This document shows positions 17,392 to 26,834 of a stretch of 57,956 nucleotides of DNA, piece after piece (the first letter of the stretch is position 1; the number at the start of each line of letters is the position of its first letter). The notes under the pieces were generated by a model, which was not told where the DNA came from, made no database searches, and saw nothing but the letters and a program-made list of their open reading frames with translations. Both the position numbers and the translations under genes were made by a program. Origin of the DNA: Halothiobacillus sp. 35-54-62 (GTDB lineage Bacteria; Pseudomonadota; Gammaproteobacteria; Halothiobacillales; Halothiobacillaceae). Location of the stretch: NCBI GenBank assembly GCA_002281295.1, contig NCFS01000005.1:1-57956 (forward strand), in the 5' to 3' direction.

Positions 17392-17925
17392 TCAAAGCGC
17401 CTCGCTTTGCGTTAGAGAATCGTTCGCTTCAAGCAAATAAATGGGATAACGAATCGCGATAATCTCCGCTTGAACCCGCCTAGGCGCCCCAGCATCGCTG
17501 GGTAAAAGCAAGGTGATTTCCATATCCAAGCATTTGCCGAGCGCGGCGCGCGCCAAGGGGGAATCGATGCTGATTAACCCCTGACCGGGGTCGATTTCAT
17601 CAGGACCTACCAAGCATACCGTTTGCTCTCGATCATCTTGATATAACAAAGTAATTTCTGCGCCAAAATACACTTTATTGCGATCAGTCGGCGGCACACG
17701 CACGACTTTAATATCGCCTAAGCGTTTTTGCAGATAGCGAATGCGCCGATCAATTTCCCGCAAGCGGCGCTTGCCGTAAATATACTCGGCATTTTCAGAG
17801 CGATCGCCTAGGGCGGCCGCCTCGCTCACCGCCTGCACCACAGCACGACGCTCGACCCGCCAGAGATGATCGAGCTCGGCCAGCAAACGGGCGTGGCCGC
17901 GCGCGGAAATAACCGCCGTGCTCAT
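17392..17925 (-). CDS. greB: Transcription elongation factor GreB
   Basis: Reactivates backtracked RNA polymerase by stimulating transcript cleavage. The N-terminal coiled coil (residues 8-80) carries EAAALGDRSENAEYIYGKRR, with the conserved acidic tip residues D and E that enter the secondary channel. The C-terminal FKBP-like domain includes GPDEIDPGQGLISIDSPLARA-type residues. YIYGKRRLREIDRRIRYL favours GreB over GreA. The length of 177 residues includes a C-terminal extension of about 15 residues. It follows a DHH phosphoesterase gene after 12 bases on the same strand. Confidence 0.9.
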   Translation of the reverse strand: MSTAVISARGHARLLAELDHLWRVERRAVVQAVSEAAALGDRSENAEYIYGKRRLREIDRRIRYLQKRLGDIKVVRVPPTDRNKVYFGAEITLLYQDDREQTVCLVGPDEIDPGQGLISIDSPLARAALGKCLDMEITLLLPSDAGAPRRVQAEIIAIRYPIYLLEANDSLTQSEAL

Positions 17926-17937
17926 AAATTTAGGCCT

Positions 17938-19077
17938 TTATTTCTTTTGTGCGCCTTTGCGCGGCGGTTGAATGGTAATCATGCTGCCTAATTTCGCCGT
18001 GGCGATGGACGGCTCGGGGTTGATAGTTTGTTTGATGATGCTCACGGCATGATCCAAATCGCGCAGGCGGTTATCTTTAAGCTCGCCGCCTGCCGCCCCC
18101 GGATGCCCGCCGCCGCGAAAATATTTGGCTGAAATAGCGCCCGCATCCACACCCGGATTGGCGCGCAGCGAGAGTTTGCCATTGCCACGCACGCCGATGG
18201 CCATATCCATGACTTTGCGGGTTTCCATCATGTCCATGATGACACCGCGCCACACATCATGCGGCCAGTTGTAGAAAATACCGGTTTTCACGCCATCAAT
18301 CAGCACCATTGGCACCGTGGTTTCATCCAACACAGCGGCTGAAAGCAGGTGAAACTTATCGTTCAGCGGAAGCTCGGGGTTCTGAATATCGGTTTTATCG
18401 ATTCGACCTTCGAGAAATTGTTTGCGAATGTCGTACAAGCTGCGCTCGATGGTTTCTAAGTTTTCGCCGCGTTCGTGTGCCGCAAAAAAAGATTCGATAA
18501 TATGAAAACGGTAGGCGCGCTTCATTTCTGCCAATGGGGGCGCTAGGTGATCGTCTTGCATCACCAAGCCTAACAAATACAAAGATTTACGAAACAAGGG
18601 TTCATCTTTGAGCCACCGATCGCCCATATCCACAAAATCGGCGCGCAAGGCATATTGCGCCTGCTTGGCCTCGGGCATGAGCGCGGCCACAGATTCATAC
18701 GCAAGCTTGGTGGCACAGCGTTCGGTATCGAGATAATACCAATCGTATTTGGCGGCTACCTCGGCACCGGTGGCATGGTGATCAAGTAATTGCAGGGTGG
18801 TGGGCACTTTGAGTTTTTTAACGCGTTTGTCGATTTGATCGGCTTGATCGAGCGTTAAATTTAAATCGGTGAGCAAAATACCCGCCGGCTCGCCTTTGGC
18901 CAGAATTTCTTCAACCACCCGATCCACCACAACAGGAATATCCCGATAATCGGCATTAAAACAGTGCGTTTGAATGCCGGCGGCTTTCAGCATGAACTGC
19001 GCGCCATAGCCATCTAAATCGGTATGTGAAATGTGATATAGCGTGCCAGTCGGTGTTATTAGGGCGGGCGTGGTCAT
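17938..19077 (-). CDS. DHH/DHHA1 family phosphoesterase (NrnB-like)
   Basis: Protein of 379 residues. The DHH domain has HISHTDLDGYGAQFML (motif I, metal ligands H and D, residues 14-29), LLTDLNLTL (motif II) and QLLDHHATG (motif III, the DHH, near 96-104). The C-terminal DHHA1 domain ends in GGGHPGAAGG (substrate-binding GGGH near 325-334). The set fits manganese-dependent nanoRNA/cyclic-nucleotide phosphodiesterases of the NrnB type (COG2404-like), with the substrate not certain. The polypeptide ends in a basic tail PRKGAQKK. It is the first gene of a pair with greB. Confidence 0.82.
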   Translation of the reverse strand: MTTPALITPTGTLYHISHTDLDGYGAQFMLKAAGIQTHCFNADYRDIPVVVDRVVEEILAKGEPAGILLTDLNLTLDQADQIDKRVKKLKVPTTLQLLDHHATGAEVAAKYDWYYLDTERCATKLAYESVAALMPEAKQAQYALRADFVDMGDRWLKDEPLFRKSLYLLGLVMQDDHLAPPLAEMKRAYRFHIIESFFAAHERGENLETIERSLYDIRKQFLEGRIDKTDIQNPELPLNDKFHLLSAAVLDETTVPMVLIDGVKTGIFYNWPHDVWRGVIMDMMETRKVMDMAIGVRGNGKLSLRANPGVDAGAISAKYFRGGGHPGAAGGELKDNRLRDLDHAVSIIKQTINPEPSIATAKLGSMITIQPPRKGAQKK

Positions 19078-19198
19078 ATATGTTTAGCTCGAAAATAAAA
19101 AATTGATCGGCATTCTATCAGGCCAGCGTTCAAGCCGGGGTTTCAGTCGGAGTTCACGCAAGACAAACGGGGCGGCAATTTTGTCTTACTGGCCTGTC

Positions 19199-20593
19199 TT
19201 ACTTGCGCCGCCAGGTCGTGCTGCCTGCCGCATCTTCTAAAACGATGCCAGCCGCTAACAGTTCATCACGAATAGCATCTGATTGAGCAAAATCCCGATT
19301 TTGCTTTGCGGCCAAGCGCTCATGAATTTTTTGCTCAATAACCGCGTCCGTTAGCCCCAGCTGTGCACTGGGCGCCCAGCGTAAAAACGCATCCGAATCA
19401 TGGCACCCTAAATTAATCACCTGGCCGATGGCACAAATGGTTGCAGCCACACGCAAGGCAAGAGCTTGATCAGCCGGGGTTTGGCTGAGTTTTAGACGAT
19501 TTAATTCACTGATTTGCTCAAACACAATGGCCAACGCTTCTGGGGTGTTGAAATCATCGTTCATAACGGCAACAAACCGCGCCATGACTTCATCACGCAC
19601 GGGCGCATCGCTAGCCATGCCTTTAATGGCGGTGTACCAGCGCGATAAGCTCGCGCGGGCGGCATCTAGATTTTGATCAGAGTAATTAAGCGGGCTGCGG
19701 TAATGGCTCGACAACACAAAAAACCGAATGACTTCAGGGTGATAATTGGCCATCACCTGCTGCACGGTGAAAAAGTTATCCAATGATTTGGACATTTTTT
19801 CTTCGTTGATCCGCACAAATCCATTGTGCATCCAATAATTCACATAGGGCTGCCCGGTCGCGCATTCGCTTTGCGCTATTTCATTTTCATGGTGGGGGAA
19901 TTGCAAATCTTGCCCGCCACCATGAATATCGAATGTGGCGCCCAATGCCCGCGTAGACATAGCCGAGCATTCAATATGCCAGCCCGGCCGGCCGGCACCA
20001 AAGGGAGCCGCCCAACTCGGGTCACCGGGTTTTTCGGTCTTCCACAACACAAAATCCAAGGGATCGGTTTTCGCTTCATCCACCTCAACCCGCGCACCGG
20101 CGCGCAAATCATCTGGGTTGCGATTGGATAACGCGCCATAGCGCGAAAATGAAGACACATCAAAATACACATCGCCATTATCGGCGCGATAAGCAAACCC
20201 CTTGCCGATTAGGGTTTCAATCATGGCGACCATATCGCCCACCGCTTCCGTGGCGCGCGGCTCGCTGGTGGGGGGCAAGCAGCCCAAGGCGGCGGCATCA
20301 TCGTGCATTAATTCGATAAAGCGTTCGGTTAAGCTTTGAATGCTTTCTTTATTTTGGGCGGCGCGCGCGATAATTTTGTCGTCAATATCGGTGATATTTC
20401 GCACGTAATTTACGACATACCCCTGAGATGACAAATACCGCACCACCATATCAAACACCACCATCACCCGCGCGTGCCCAATATGGCAGCGATCGTACAC
20501 CGTCATACCGCAGACATACATGCCAACTTTATTAGGCAAAATAGGGATAAATTCGCGCTTGGATCGGGCGTGGGTGTCATAAATCATCAGCAT
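19199..20593 (-). CDS. cysS: Cysteinyl-tRNA synthetase
   Basis: Class I synthetase of 464 residues that charges tRNA-Cys. The sequence [15 protein letters not shown] aligns with the N-terminus of E. coli CysS, which fixes the start; an extension of 27 codons upstream lies in the palindromic intergenic region and is not family-like. HIGH is at residues 37-40, preceded by zinc ligand C28 in [20 protein letters not shown] supplies further zinc ligands, [15 protein letters not shown] is a signature, and KMSKS is intact. It is divergent from ppiB as in E. coli. Confidence 0.96.
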   Translation of the reverse strand: MLMIYDTHARSKREFIPILPNKVGMYVCGMTVYDRCHIGHARVMVVFDMVVRYLSSQGYVVNYVRNITDIDDKIIARAAQNKESIQSLTERFIELMHDDAAALGCLPPTSEPRATEAVGDMVAMIETLIGKGFAYRADNGDVYFDVSSFSRYGALSNRNPDDLRAGARVEVDEAKTDPLDFVLWKTEKPGDPSWAAPFGAGRPGWHIECSAMSTRALGATFDIHGGGQDLQFPHHENEIAQSECATGQPYVNYWMHNGFVRINEEKMSKSLDNFFTVQQVMANYHPEVIRFFVLSSHYRSPLNYSDQNLDAARASLSRWYTAIKGMASDAPVRDEVMARFVAVMNDDFNTPEALAIVFEQISELNRLKLSQTPADQALALRVAATICAIGQVINLGCHDSDAFLRWAPSAQLGLTDAVIEQKIHERLAAKQNRDFAQSDAIRDELLAAGIVLEDAAGSTTWRRK

Positions 20594-20639
20594 GAGGCGG
20601 GTTTCCAAAAACTGGGGTTCTAACGAAATGAACCATAAG

Positions 20640-20682
20640 ATTGCGTTATGATTGCGGGGTTGTGCGGCAATCATAACGCAAT
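20640..20682. promoter_or_regulatory. Perfect 16-bp inverted repeat between cysS and ppiB
   Basis: ATTGCGTTATGATTGC is repeated perfectly in inverse orientation across an 11-base loop, midway between the divergent cysS and ppiB starts. There is no T run after either arm, so it does not look like a terminator. It could be an operator bound by a dimer or a 5' leader hairpin for either transcript. Confidence 0.6.
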
Positions 20683-20753
20683 TGCAACGGCTATGACCGA
20701 GTACGCTCGGCGCGTTACTTAAACTTTTTCCAACCTAAAAAGAGAACTGAACT

Positions 20754-21263
20754 ATGGCTAATCCCCGCGTTTCTATTACCACCCGCATGGGTAGTATCGT
20801 TATTGAACTCAATGCTGAAAAAGCGCCCGCGACCGTTGCCAATTTTTTGGCTTATGTCGATAGTGGCCATTATGTGGGCACTATTTTTCATCGCGTCATC
20901 CCAGGCTTTATGGCGCAAGGGGGCGGCATGAGTGTCGATATGGACTCTAAAAAAACCATGCCCCCGATTCAAAACGAAGCGGACAACGGCCTTAAAAATG
21001 CCCGAGGCACCATTGCCATGGCGCGCACCGGCGATCCGCACTCGGCCACTAGCCAGTTTTTCATTAACCTCAAAGATAATGGGTTTCTCGATTACACCGC
21101 AAGCAACCCCCAAGGTTATGGCTATGCGGTGTTTGGTCATGTGATTGATGGCATGGCGGTAGTTGATGCCATGGCAACCCTGCCCACCGGCCGGCGCATG
21201 GGGCATAGCGATGTACCCGCAGAAGACATTATCATTACCGCCGCCGAACGGCTCGAAGACTAA
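20754..21263 (+). CDS. ppiB: Peptidyl-prolyl cis-trans isomerase B (cyclophilin)
   Basis: Cytoplasmic cyclophilin of 169 residues without signal peptide. The catalytic arginine is in [13 protein letters not shown] (residues 44-56), [10 protein letters not shown] (100-109) contains the core phenylalanines, and [11 protein letters not shown] follows. The start has AGAGAAC eight bases upstream. It is followed by lpxH after 39 bases, the same order as E. coli ppiB-lpxH. Confidence 0.95.
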   Translation: MANPRVSITTRMGSIVIELNAEKAPATVANFLAYVDSGHYVGTIFHRVIPGFMAQGGGMSVDMDSKKTMPPIQNEADNGLKNARGTIAMARTGDPHSATSQFFINLKDNGFLDYTASNPQGYGYAVFGHVIDGMAVVDAMATLPTGRRMGHSDVPAEDIIITAAERLED

Positions 21264-21302
21264 CGCGCCGCCTTTGGCGCTCACCCCCAAGGAAGCTCTC
21301 CC

Positions 21303-22049
21303 ATGGCTGAAGTGTTAATCATCGCCGATGTTCACCTAGCGCCCGCCAACCGTGCGGCATTGCAGCCGTGGCAGGCGCTCATGCGGCGTGCCGCTAAAGC
21401 CGATGGATTATATCTTTTGGGGGATTTATTCGATTACTGGGTGGGCGACGACCAACCCATTCCGGCAGAAATCGGGGCGGCGCTAGATCAACTGGCCGCC
21501 CTGCCCTGCCCCAAATTTTTTATTAGTGGCAACCGAGATTTTCTCATTGGCCAAGAATTACTGGATCGCATGGGCGCAAAACCGCTGCCCGATGTGGCCA
21601 CTTTATCAATTAATGATCACAAGCTTGTTTTATGCCATGGCGACACGTTGTGCACCGATGATGTGGCGTATCAAGCCATGCGCCAGCAGCTTCGCTCCCC
21701 TGCATTTCGATGCGATTTTTTAAGCAAGCCGCTGGATGAACGCCTCGCGATTGCGCTGAGTTTACGCGCGAAAAGCCGCACCGAATCCAGCAGCAAGCCT
21801 GAAGATATTATGGATGTCAATCCGGCCGCTGTACGCGCCCTGCTCAAGGCTGAAGCGGCGGTTATCTTGCTGCATGGCCACACGCATCGCCCCGCCATTC
21901 ACCGCGAGGCCTCGGGCATCACCCGCATCGTAACGGGGGATTGGGGCGCAAAGGGCTGGCTTATTGCCATCACGCCAGAACAAATAACACTCGAGTGTTT
22001 TACTGGCGAAATGACCGAAATTGTCGATACACTGAAACCCGCAGCTTAA
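21303..22049 (+). CDS. lpxH: UDP-2,3-diacylglucosamine diphosphatase LpxH
   Basis: Calcineurin-type phosphoesterase of lipid A synthesis, giving 2,3-diacylglucosamine-1-phosphate at the inner face of the cytoplasmic membrane. The metal motifs are DVHL (residues 9-12), GDLFDYWVGDD (40-50), GNRDF (77-81) and HGD/HGHTHRP (113 and about 193). The length of 248 is standard. A GGAAGC site precedes the ATG. It continues a likely operon with ppiB upstream and pgsA 32 bases downstream. Confidence 0.94.
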   Translation: MAEVLIIADVHLAPANRAALQPWQALMRRAAKADGLYLLGDLFDYWVGDDQPIPAEIGAALDQLAALPCPKFFISGNRDFLIGQELLDRMGAKPLPDVATLSINDHKLVLCHGDTLCTDDVAYQAMRQQLRSPAFRCDFLSKPLDERLAIALSLRAKSRTESSSKPEDIMDVNPAAVRALLKAEAAVILLHGHTHRPAIHREASGITRIVTGDWGAKGWLIAITPEQITLECFTGEMTEIVDTLKPAA

Positions 22050-22081
22050 CCATCCCACACAACATCCCCAAGGACAGCCCC

Positions 22082-22651
22082 ATGACACTCCCCCTGCTCC
22101 TCACCTGGATGCGAATTGCTGCTATTCCTGTTTTGGTGCTGATATTTTTATTTGTCCCGATCGATTTAGCGCGGCCGTTATCTGCCTGGATTTTTGGTCT
22201 TGCCTCTGCTACCGATTTTCTGGATGGCTATTTGGCGCGTCGCTGGAATCAACAAACCTCGTTTGGCGCGTTTCTTGATCCGGTTGCCGATAAGTTAATC
22301 GTGGCGGCGGCGTTGATTTTGCTGGTGCATGCCAACGGCGATACGCTCATCGTGCTGGCAACAATTGTGATTATTGGCCGTGAGATTTTTGTTTCAGCCC
22401 TGCGTGAATGGATGGCCGAGTCGGGGAATCGCGCGGCCGTTGCCGTCTCCCAAATTGGCAAGCTTAAAACCGTAGCGCAAATGTTTGCCATCCTGTTTAT
22501 GCTGCAATGGTTTCCCCTGTGGGGCGTGGTGCCCGTGTTTGAGATAGGTTACTGGCTTTTAATGGGAGCGGCCGTGCTGACCTTGGTTTCCGGTGCGCTC
22601 TACGGAATGGCTGCTTGGCGCGCCGTTAAAGCCCGCCAGCTTGCGCGCTAA
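22082..22651 (+). CDS. pgsA: CDP-diacylglycerol--glycerol-3-phosphate 3-phosphatidyltransferase
   Basis: Inner membrane enzyme of 189 residues that commits CDP-diacylglycerol to phosphatidylglycerol. The CDP-alcohol phosphatidyltransferase motif D-x2-DG-x2-AR-x8-G-x3-D-x3-D is complete: TDFLDGYLARRW followed by FGAFLDPVADK (about residues 42-68). Four to five membrane segments surround it. I chose MTLPLLLTWMRI, preceded by AAGGAC, because an earlier in-frame start lies inside lpxH. The acyltransferase gene begins 11 bases later, so phospholipid genes are grouped here. Confidence 0.95.
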   Translation: MTLPLLLTWMRIAAIPVLVLIFLFVPIDLARPLSAWIFGLASATDFLDGYLARRWNQQTSFGAFLDPVADKLIVAAALILLVHANGDTLIVLATIVIIGREIFVSALREWMAESGNRAAVAVSQIGKLKTVAQMFAILFMLQWFPLWGVVPVFEIGYWLLMGAAVLTLVSGALYGMAAWRAVKARQLAR

Positions 22652-22662
22652 GTTTTAGCCTG

Positions 22663-23424
22663 ATGTGGTGGATTCCCCTCCGCATAATTCGCCTGCAATG
22701 GCATGTGGCGCGCGGCGTTTGGCTCACCCACCGTGCCCGCCATTACCCCCCCGCCGTCCACGCCGAGCGCGTTCAAACCTGGCTGGCGCAGGTGTTAATA
22801 ATATTAAACATCCAAACGGAAATTGAAGGCGACCGCCCCGCAGAGTGCGGCCACCTTTGGCTGGCAAACCACGTAAGCTGGCTCGATATTCCTCTGCTGG
22901 GCGGGCTTTTATCCCACACCGTGTTTCTCTCCAAGGCAGAAATTCGCCGTTGGCCCATTATTGGCCGCTTGGCCGCGCAAGCCGGCACGCTATTTATGAC
23001 GCGGGGCGCTGGCAGTCGCGGCGCGCACATTGCCCTCACAGAAGGCTTAAAACGCAATCAACAAGTGGTTATTTTCCCCGAGGGCACCACCACGCTAGGG
23101 CTTGGGGTTAACCGCTTTCATGCCCGATTAATTCAACCCGCGCTGGATGCGCCCGCCCCCGTGCAGCCGGTGGCCTTGCGCTATGTTACCGCTGAAGGCA
23201 GGGTCGATCGAAGAGCGGCTTATATCGACGATGACCGCCTTACAACCTCGCTTTGGCGCATTTTGCGAGCTAAAAAAATGCGGGTGCGGGTGCGGTTTTT
23301 AGACTGTATTCCCGTGCAGCCTACCTGTGCGCTAGCGCCCACCCCTGCGTTAAATCGCGATGCCATTACCCGCTTGGCTGAACACCGCATTCGCCAAGCC
23401 CTACACCAGTGGGATAGCCCCTAA
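22663..23424 (+). CDS. 1-acyl-glycerol-3-phosphate acyltransferase family protein (PlsC-like)
   Basis: Protein of 253 residues with one N-terminal hydrophobic segment and a lysophospholipid acyltransferase domain. The catalytic H-x4-D box is NHVSWLD (about residues 69-75), the acceptor-binding box is FPEGTTT (about 139-145), and VQPVAL is block IV. It could be a second PlsC or an acyltransferase for ornithine lipids or similar. The position after pgsA argues for glycerophospholipid synthesis. The end of the gene lies about 100 bases before ovoA with a weak GCCCC/GGGGC hairpin between them. Confidence 0.88.
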   Translation: MWWIPLRIIRLQWHVARGVWLTHRARHYPPAVHAERVQTWLAQVLIILNIQTEIEGDRPAECGHLWLANHVSWLDIPLLGGLLSHTVFLSKAEIRRWPIIGRLAAQAGTLFMTRGAGSRGAHIALTEGLKRNQQVVIFPEGTTTLGLGVNRFHARLIQPALDAPAPVQPVALRYVTAEGRVDRRAAYIDDDRLTTSLWRILRAKKMRVRVRFLDCIPVQPTCALAPTPALNRDAITRLAEHRIRQALHQWDSP

Positions 23425-23524
23425 TGCCCTTGAGGCCAAGCGGGGCCATGAATTGCGCTAAATTTCGGCAGCCTCGGTGGTTCTGTCTATACTTCATCAA
23501 ATTAAATGAATGGAGCCCGCCCGC

Positions 23525-25633
23525 GTGACTTTTATCTCTATGCCCAGCACGAATGGATCGGATGCCACGGCCAAACGTGCTGAAATCCGCCGCTACTTTC
23601 ACACCACGATGGATACCTTTGAGCAACTATTTAGCTTGCTTAAAGATGATTCGGTTTTTTATGAGCGCCCCGAGCCACTGCGTCACCCCCATATTTTTTA
23701 CTTTGGCCACACCGCCGTGTTTTTCGTGAATAAATTAGTGCTCGCCAAATTATTACCTGAGCGCATCAACCCAAAATTTGAATCGATATTTGCGATCGGG
23801 GTTGATGAAATGAGTTGGGATGATCTTAACGATACCGCCCATAATTGGCCCTCGGCGGAAGAAACCCGCACCTATCGCAAAGAGGTGCGCGCCGCTGTCG
23901 ATGCGCTCATCCAATCGACCCCACTCCACTTACCCATTGATTGGGAATCCCCTTTTTGGCCCATTTTAATGGGCATTGAGCATGAACGAATTCATCTGGA
24001 AACCTCCTCCGTCTTAATTCGTCAAACCGCGCTGTCCTTAATTACCCCCCAACCCAACCATTGGCCCGTGCATTCTGATGTGGGTGCCGCCCCAAAAAAT
24101 AAACTGATTGAACTACCCGCAGGCCGCGTTCATCTCGGCAAAAAAGATGCGCACTATGGCTGGGATAACGAATACGGTCAGCATGAAGCGGATATACCCG
24201 CCTTTGCGGCCAGCCAATACTTGGTCAGCAATAGCGAGTTTTTAGAATTTGTCCATGCCGGGGGCTACCAAACCGATGCCTATTGGTGCGAAGAAGGCTT
24301 GGCTTGGCGCCAGTTCAAACAACCGCAACATCCTGTATTTTGGGTGGCCGACCCCACTCAGCCCTCGGGGTTTCGATACCGCACACTCGCAACCGAAATT
24401 GCGCTGCCGCTGAATTGGCCTGTCGATGTAAATCAGCTCGAAGCCGACGCGTTTTGCCGCTGGAAAGCCGCGCAAACCGGCGAGCCGATTCGCTTGCCGT
24501 TCGAGGATGAATGGCAACGCATTTATGATGAATCGAACATGGCCGATCAAGCCGATTGGCAAGGCGCGCCCCCGGGCAACATTGCCCTTGCCTATGCCGC
24601 CAGCGCGTGCCCGGTCGATCGCTTCAAACAAGGGGATTTTTATGACGTGATCGGCAATGTATGGCAGTGGACAAACACCCCCATCGCGCCGTTCGATGGC
24701 TTCAAAGTGCATCCCTTATACGATGATTTCACCACCCCCACTTTTGATGGCCGCCATAATTTAATCAAAGGCGGTTCGTTTATCAGCACCGGCAACGAGG
24801 CACTGCGATCGGCACGCTACGCGTTTCGCCGCCATTTTTACCAACACGCCGGTTTTCGTTATGTGCGTAGCCACTATAGCGAACCTAAAACCACCGCAGT
24901 GTACGAAACCGATGCGCTGGTGAGCCAATATTGTGAATTTGGTTGGGGCGCCGATTATTTTGGCGTAGAAAACTTTGCCGCTCGCTGCGCCGCGCTATGT
25001 ATACACGCCATGGGCGATCGGCCCAAAAAACAGGCGCTGGATATAGGCTGCGCCACAGGCCGCTCAACCTTTGAGCTGGCGGTCGCCTTTGATTCGGTCA
25101 CGGGATTAGATTTTTCCGCTCGATTTATTCAAGCAGCCGAACAAATGCGCGTGCAAGGGCAAATTCGCTACACCCAGCCCACCGAGGGCGAGCTGGTTGA
25201 GTACTGCGCCGCAACATTACCCCCAGCACTGGCAAAAACCCCCAGCAAAGTCGCCTTTTGGCAAGCGGATGCCTGTAATCTCAAGCCTCAATTTACGGGC
25301 TACGATTTAATTTTTGCCGGCAATCTTATTGATCGGCTCTATGACCCTGAAAAATTCCTAGCCGATGCCCCCCATCGCCTGAATCCTGGGGGTTTGCTCA
25401 TTCTCACCTCGCCCTACACTTGGGCAGAGGCGCACACGCCCAAAGCCAAATGGCTGGGCGGCTTTAAGCGAGATGGCGAGGCCGTTACCACCCTTGATGG
25501 CTTAACGGAGAATTTAGGCGGCGCATTTAACTTGATTGCCCAGCACGATATCCCATTTGTTATTCGTGAAACCGCCCGCAAATTCCAGCACAGTGTGGCG
25601 CATATGACCATCTGGGAAAAACGAGGTGACTAA
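23525..25633 (+). CDS. ovoA: 5-histidylcysteine sulfoxide synthase / mercaptohistidine methyltransferase OvoA
   Basis: Bifunctional ovothiol enzyme of about 702 residues. The N-terminal DinB-like part holds the iron motif H-x3-H-x-E (H153, H157, E159 in HERIHLE). The central formylglycine-synthase-like sulfoxide synthase domain has GNVWQWTNTP and GGSFISTGNEALRSARYAFR-like stretches. A C-terminal SAM methyltransferase begins near DIGCATGRS (about 505) and ends the protein. This fusion distinguishes OvoA from EgtB. GGAG lies 8-10 bases before the GTG used here; an ATG five codons earlier is possible. Its 3' end overlaps ovoB by 8 bases. Confidence 0.92.
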   Translation: MTFISMPSTNGSDATAKRAEIRRYFHTTMDTFEQLFSLLKDDSVFYERPEPLRHPHIFYFGHTAVFFVNKLVLAKLLPERINPKFESIFAIGVDEMSWDDLNDTAHNWPSAEETRTYRKEVRAAVDALIQSTPLHLPIDWESPFWPILMGIEHERIHLETSSVLIRQTALSLITPQPNHWPVHSDVGAAPKNKLIELPAGRVHLGKKDAHYGWDNEYGQHEADIPAFAASQYLVSNSEFLEFVHAGGYQTDAYWCEEGLAWRQFKQPQHPVFWVADPTQPSGFRYRTLATEIALPLNWPVDVNQLEADAFCRWKAAQTGEPIRLPFEDEWQRIYDESNMADQADWQGAPPGNIALAYAASACPVDRFKQGDFYDVIGNVWQWTNTPIAPFDGFKVHPLYDDFTTPTFDGRHNLIKGGSFISTGNEALRSARYAFRRHFYQHAGFRYVRSHYSEPKTTAVYETDALVSQYCEFGWGADYFGVENFAARCAALCIHAMGDRPKKQALDIGCATGRSTFELAVAFDSVTGLDFSARFIQAAEQMRVQGQIRYTQPTEGELVEYCAATLPPALAKTPSKVAFWQADACNLKPQFTGYDLIFAGNLIDRLYDPEKFLADAPHRLNPGGLLILTSPYTWAEAHTPKAKWLGGFKRDGEAVTTLDGLTENLGGAFNLIAQHDIPFVIRETARKFQHSVAHMTIWEKRGD

Positions 25634-26834
25634 CCCCCCGCCCAATCATCACGCTGATTTTGAACATCTTATCGACCGTGAACACACCGATTGCGTGAAA
25701 TATGATGCAAGAGCCGCCCGTTTTGGCCGCGCCGATGTCATCCCCCTGTGGGTGGCTGATATGGATTTTGCCGCGCCAAACTGTGTGCGCCATGCCCTTG
25801 CAGCGCGGGTGGCGCATCCCATTTATGGCTACAGTATTTATCCCGAGGCATTTTTTTCCGCCATCATCGACTGGCAACTCGCGCGTCATGGCTGGCAGGT
25901 ATCGCGTGAGGCGATTGTGCCGCTACCCGGCATTGTGCCGGCGTTAAATTTATTGATACGGGCGTTAACCCAGCCTGGTGATGGCGTTTTAGTGCAAACG
26001 CCCGTCTACCCGCCCATTCATCAGCTGCCCTTAAATCACGCCTGTGTGCTGCTCGAAAACGCGCTGATTCAAACCCCAAAAGGCGCCGTGATTGATTGGC
26101 CTGATTTCGAAGAAAAAATCGCCCAAGCCCGCGTGTTTGTGCTTTGCTCGCCGCATAACCCCGTCGGACGGGTTTGGCAACGGGATGAACTCAGCCGAAT
26201 GGCCGATTTATGCGCCCGCCATAATGTCATTATTTTGGTAGATGAAGTTCATGCCGACTTAGTTTTCACGCCCCATCGGCACACGCCTTTTGCCAGCGTG
26301 ATGGCTGCAAAAAACACCCGCTGCATCACCCTAAATGCGCCCTCTAAAACGTTTAACATTGCCGGGCTAAACACCGCCTACGCCCTTGTTGAGCACCCCG
26401 CGCTGCGCGACCAGTTAACCCATGCCCTTCAAGCGGCGGGGTTAACCTCAGGCCATTGCTTTGGCATTACCGCGCTTATAGCAGCTTACCAACAGGGTGC
26501 GCTTTGGCTCGATCAACTGCGCGTAGTTTTGCAATACAACCGAGATTTTGTTGTTGACTATATCAATCAGAACGATTTTGGCATCCGCGTTGTGCGCCCA
26601 GAGGCCAGCTTTTTATTATGGTTAGATTGCCGCGCGCTCATGGCGAAAAAAAATCTACCCCATGATGACGCCTTGGCCGATTTTTTTATTCAACAAGCCG
26701 GGCTGGGCTTAAATCCTGGTTTGAGTTTTGGCGCGCCCGGTACCGGCTTTATGCGGCTCAATATCGGCTGCCCATTATCCGTTCTAAAAACGGCTTTAAC
26801 TCAATTAAATCAAGCTATTAACGCAGATAGTTAA
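25626..26834 (+). CDS. ovoB: PLP-dependent C-S beta-lyase (OvoB, PatB/MalY family)
   Basis: Fold type I aminotransferase-like protein of 402 residues. IPLWVADMDFAAP near 40-52 and YGYSIYP are typical of PatB/MalY cystathionine lyases; SPHNPVGRVW and DEVHADL bind PLP; K241 in PSKTFNIAGL is the PLP lysine. The GTG start lies inside the ovoA end with GAGG just upstream. In ovothiol synthesis a PLP sulfoxide lyase (OvoB) cleaves the OvoA product, and the overlap with ovoA makes that role very likely here. A general cystathionine lyase activity is the alternative. It is convergent with flgL, overlapping by 17 bases. Confidence 0.85.
   Translation: MTNPPPNHHADFEHLIDREHTDCVKYDARAARFGRADVIPLWVADMDFAAPNCVRHALAARVAHPIYGYSIYPEAFFSAIIDWQLARHGWQVSREAIVPLPGIVPALNLLIRALTQPGDGVLVQTPVYPPIHQLPLNHACVLLENALIQTPKGAVIDWPDFEEKIAQARVFVLCSPHNPVGRVWQRDELSRMADLCARHNVIILVDEVHADLVFTPHRHTPFASVMAAKNTRCITLNAPSKTFNIAGLNTAYALVEHPALRDQLTHALQAAGLTSGHCFGITALIAAYQQGALWLDQLRVVLQYNRDFVVDYINQNDFGIRVVRPEASFLLWLDCRALMAKKNLPHDDALADFFIQQAGLGLNPGLSFGAPGTGFMRLNIGCPLSVLKTALTQLNQAINADS

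Noticed and set aside
20715-21290. Long minus-strand open frame opposite ppiB
   Set aside because: It is the complement of the ppiB gene; the plus strand encodes clear cyclophilin motifs.
24242-24712. Minus-strand open frame inside ovoA
   Set aside because: Overlaps the conserved sulfoxide synthase domain of ovoA and has no ribosome site.
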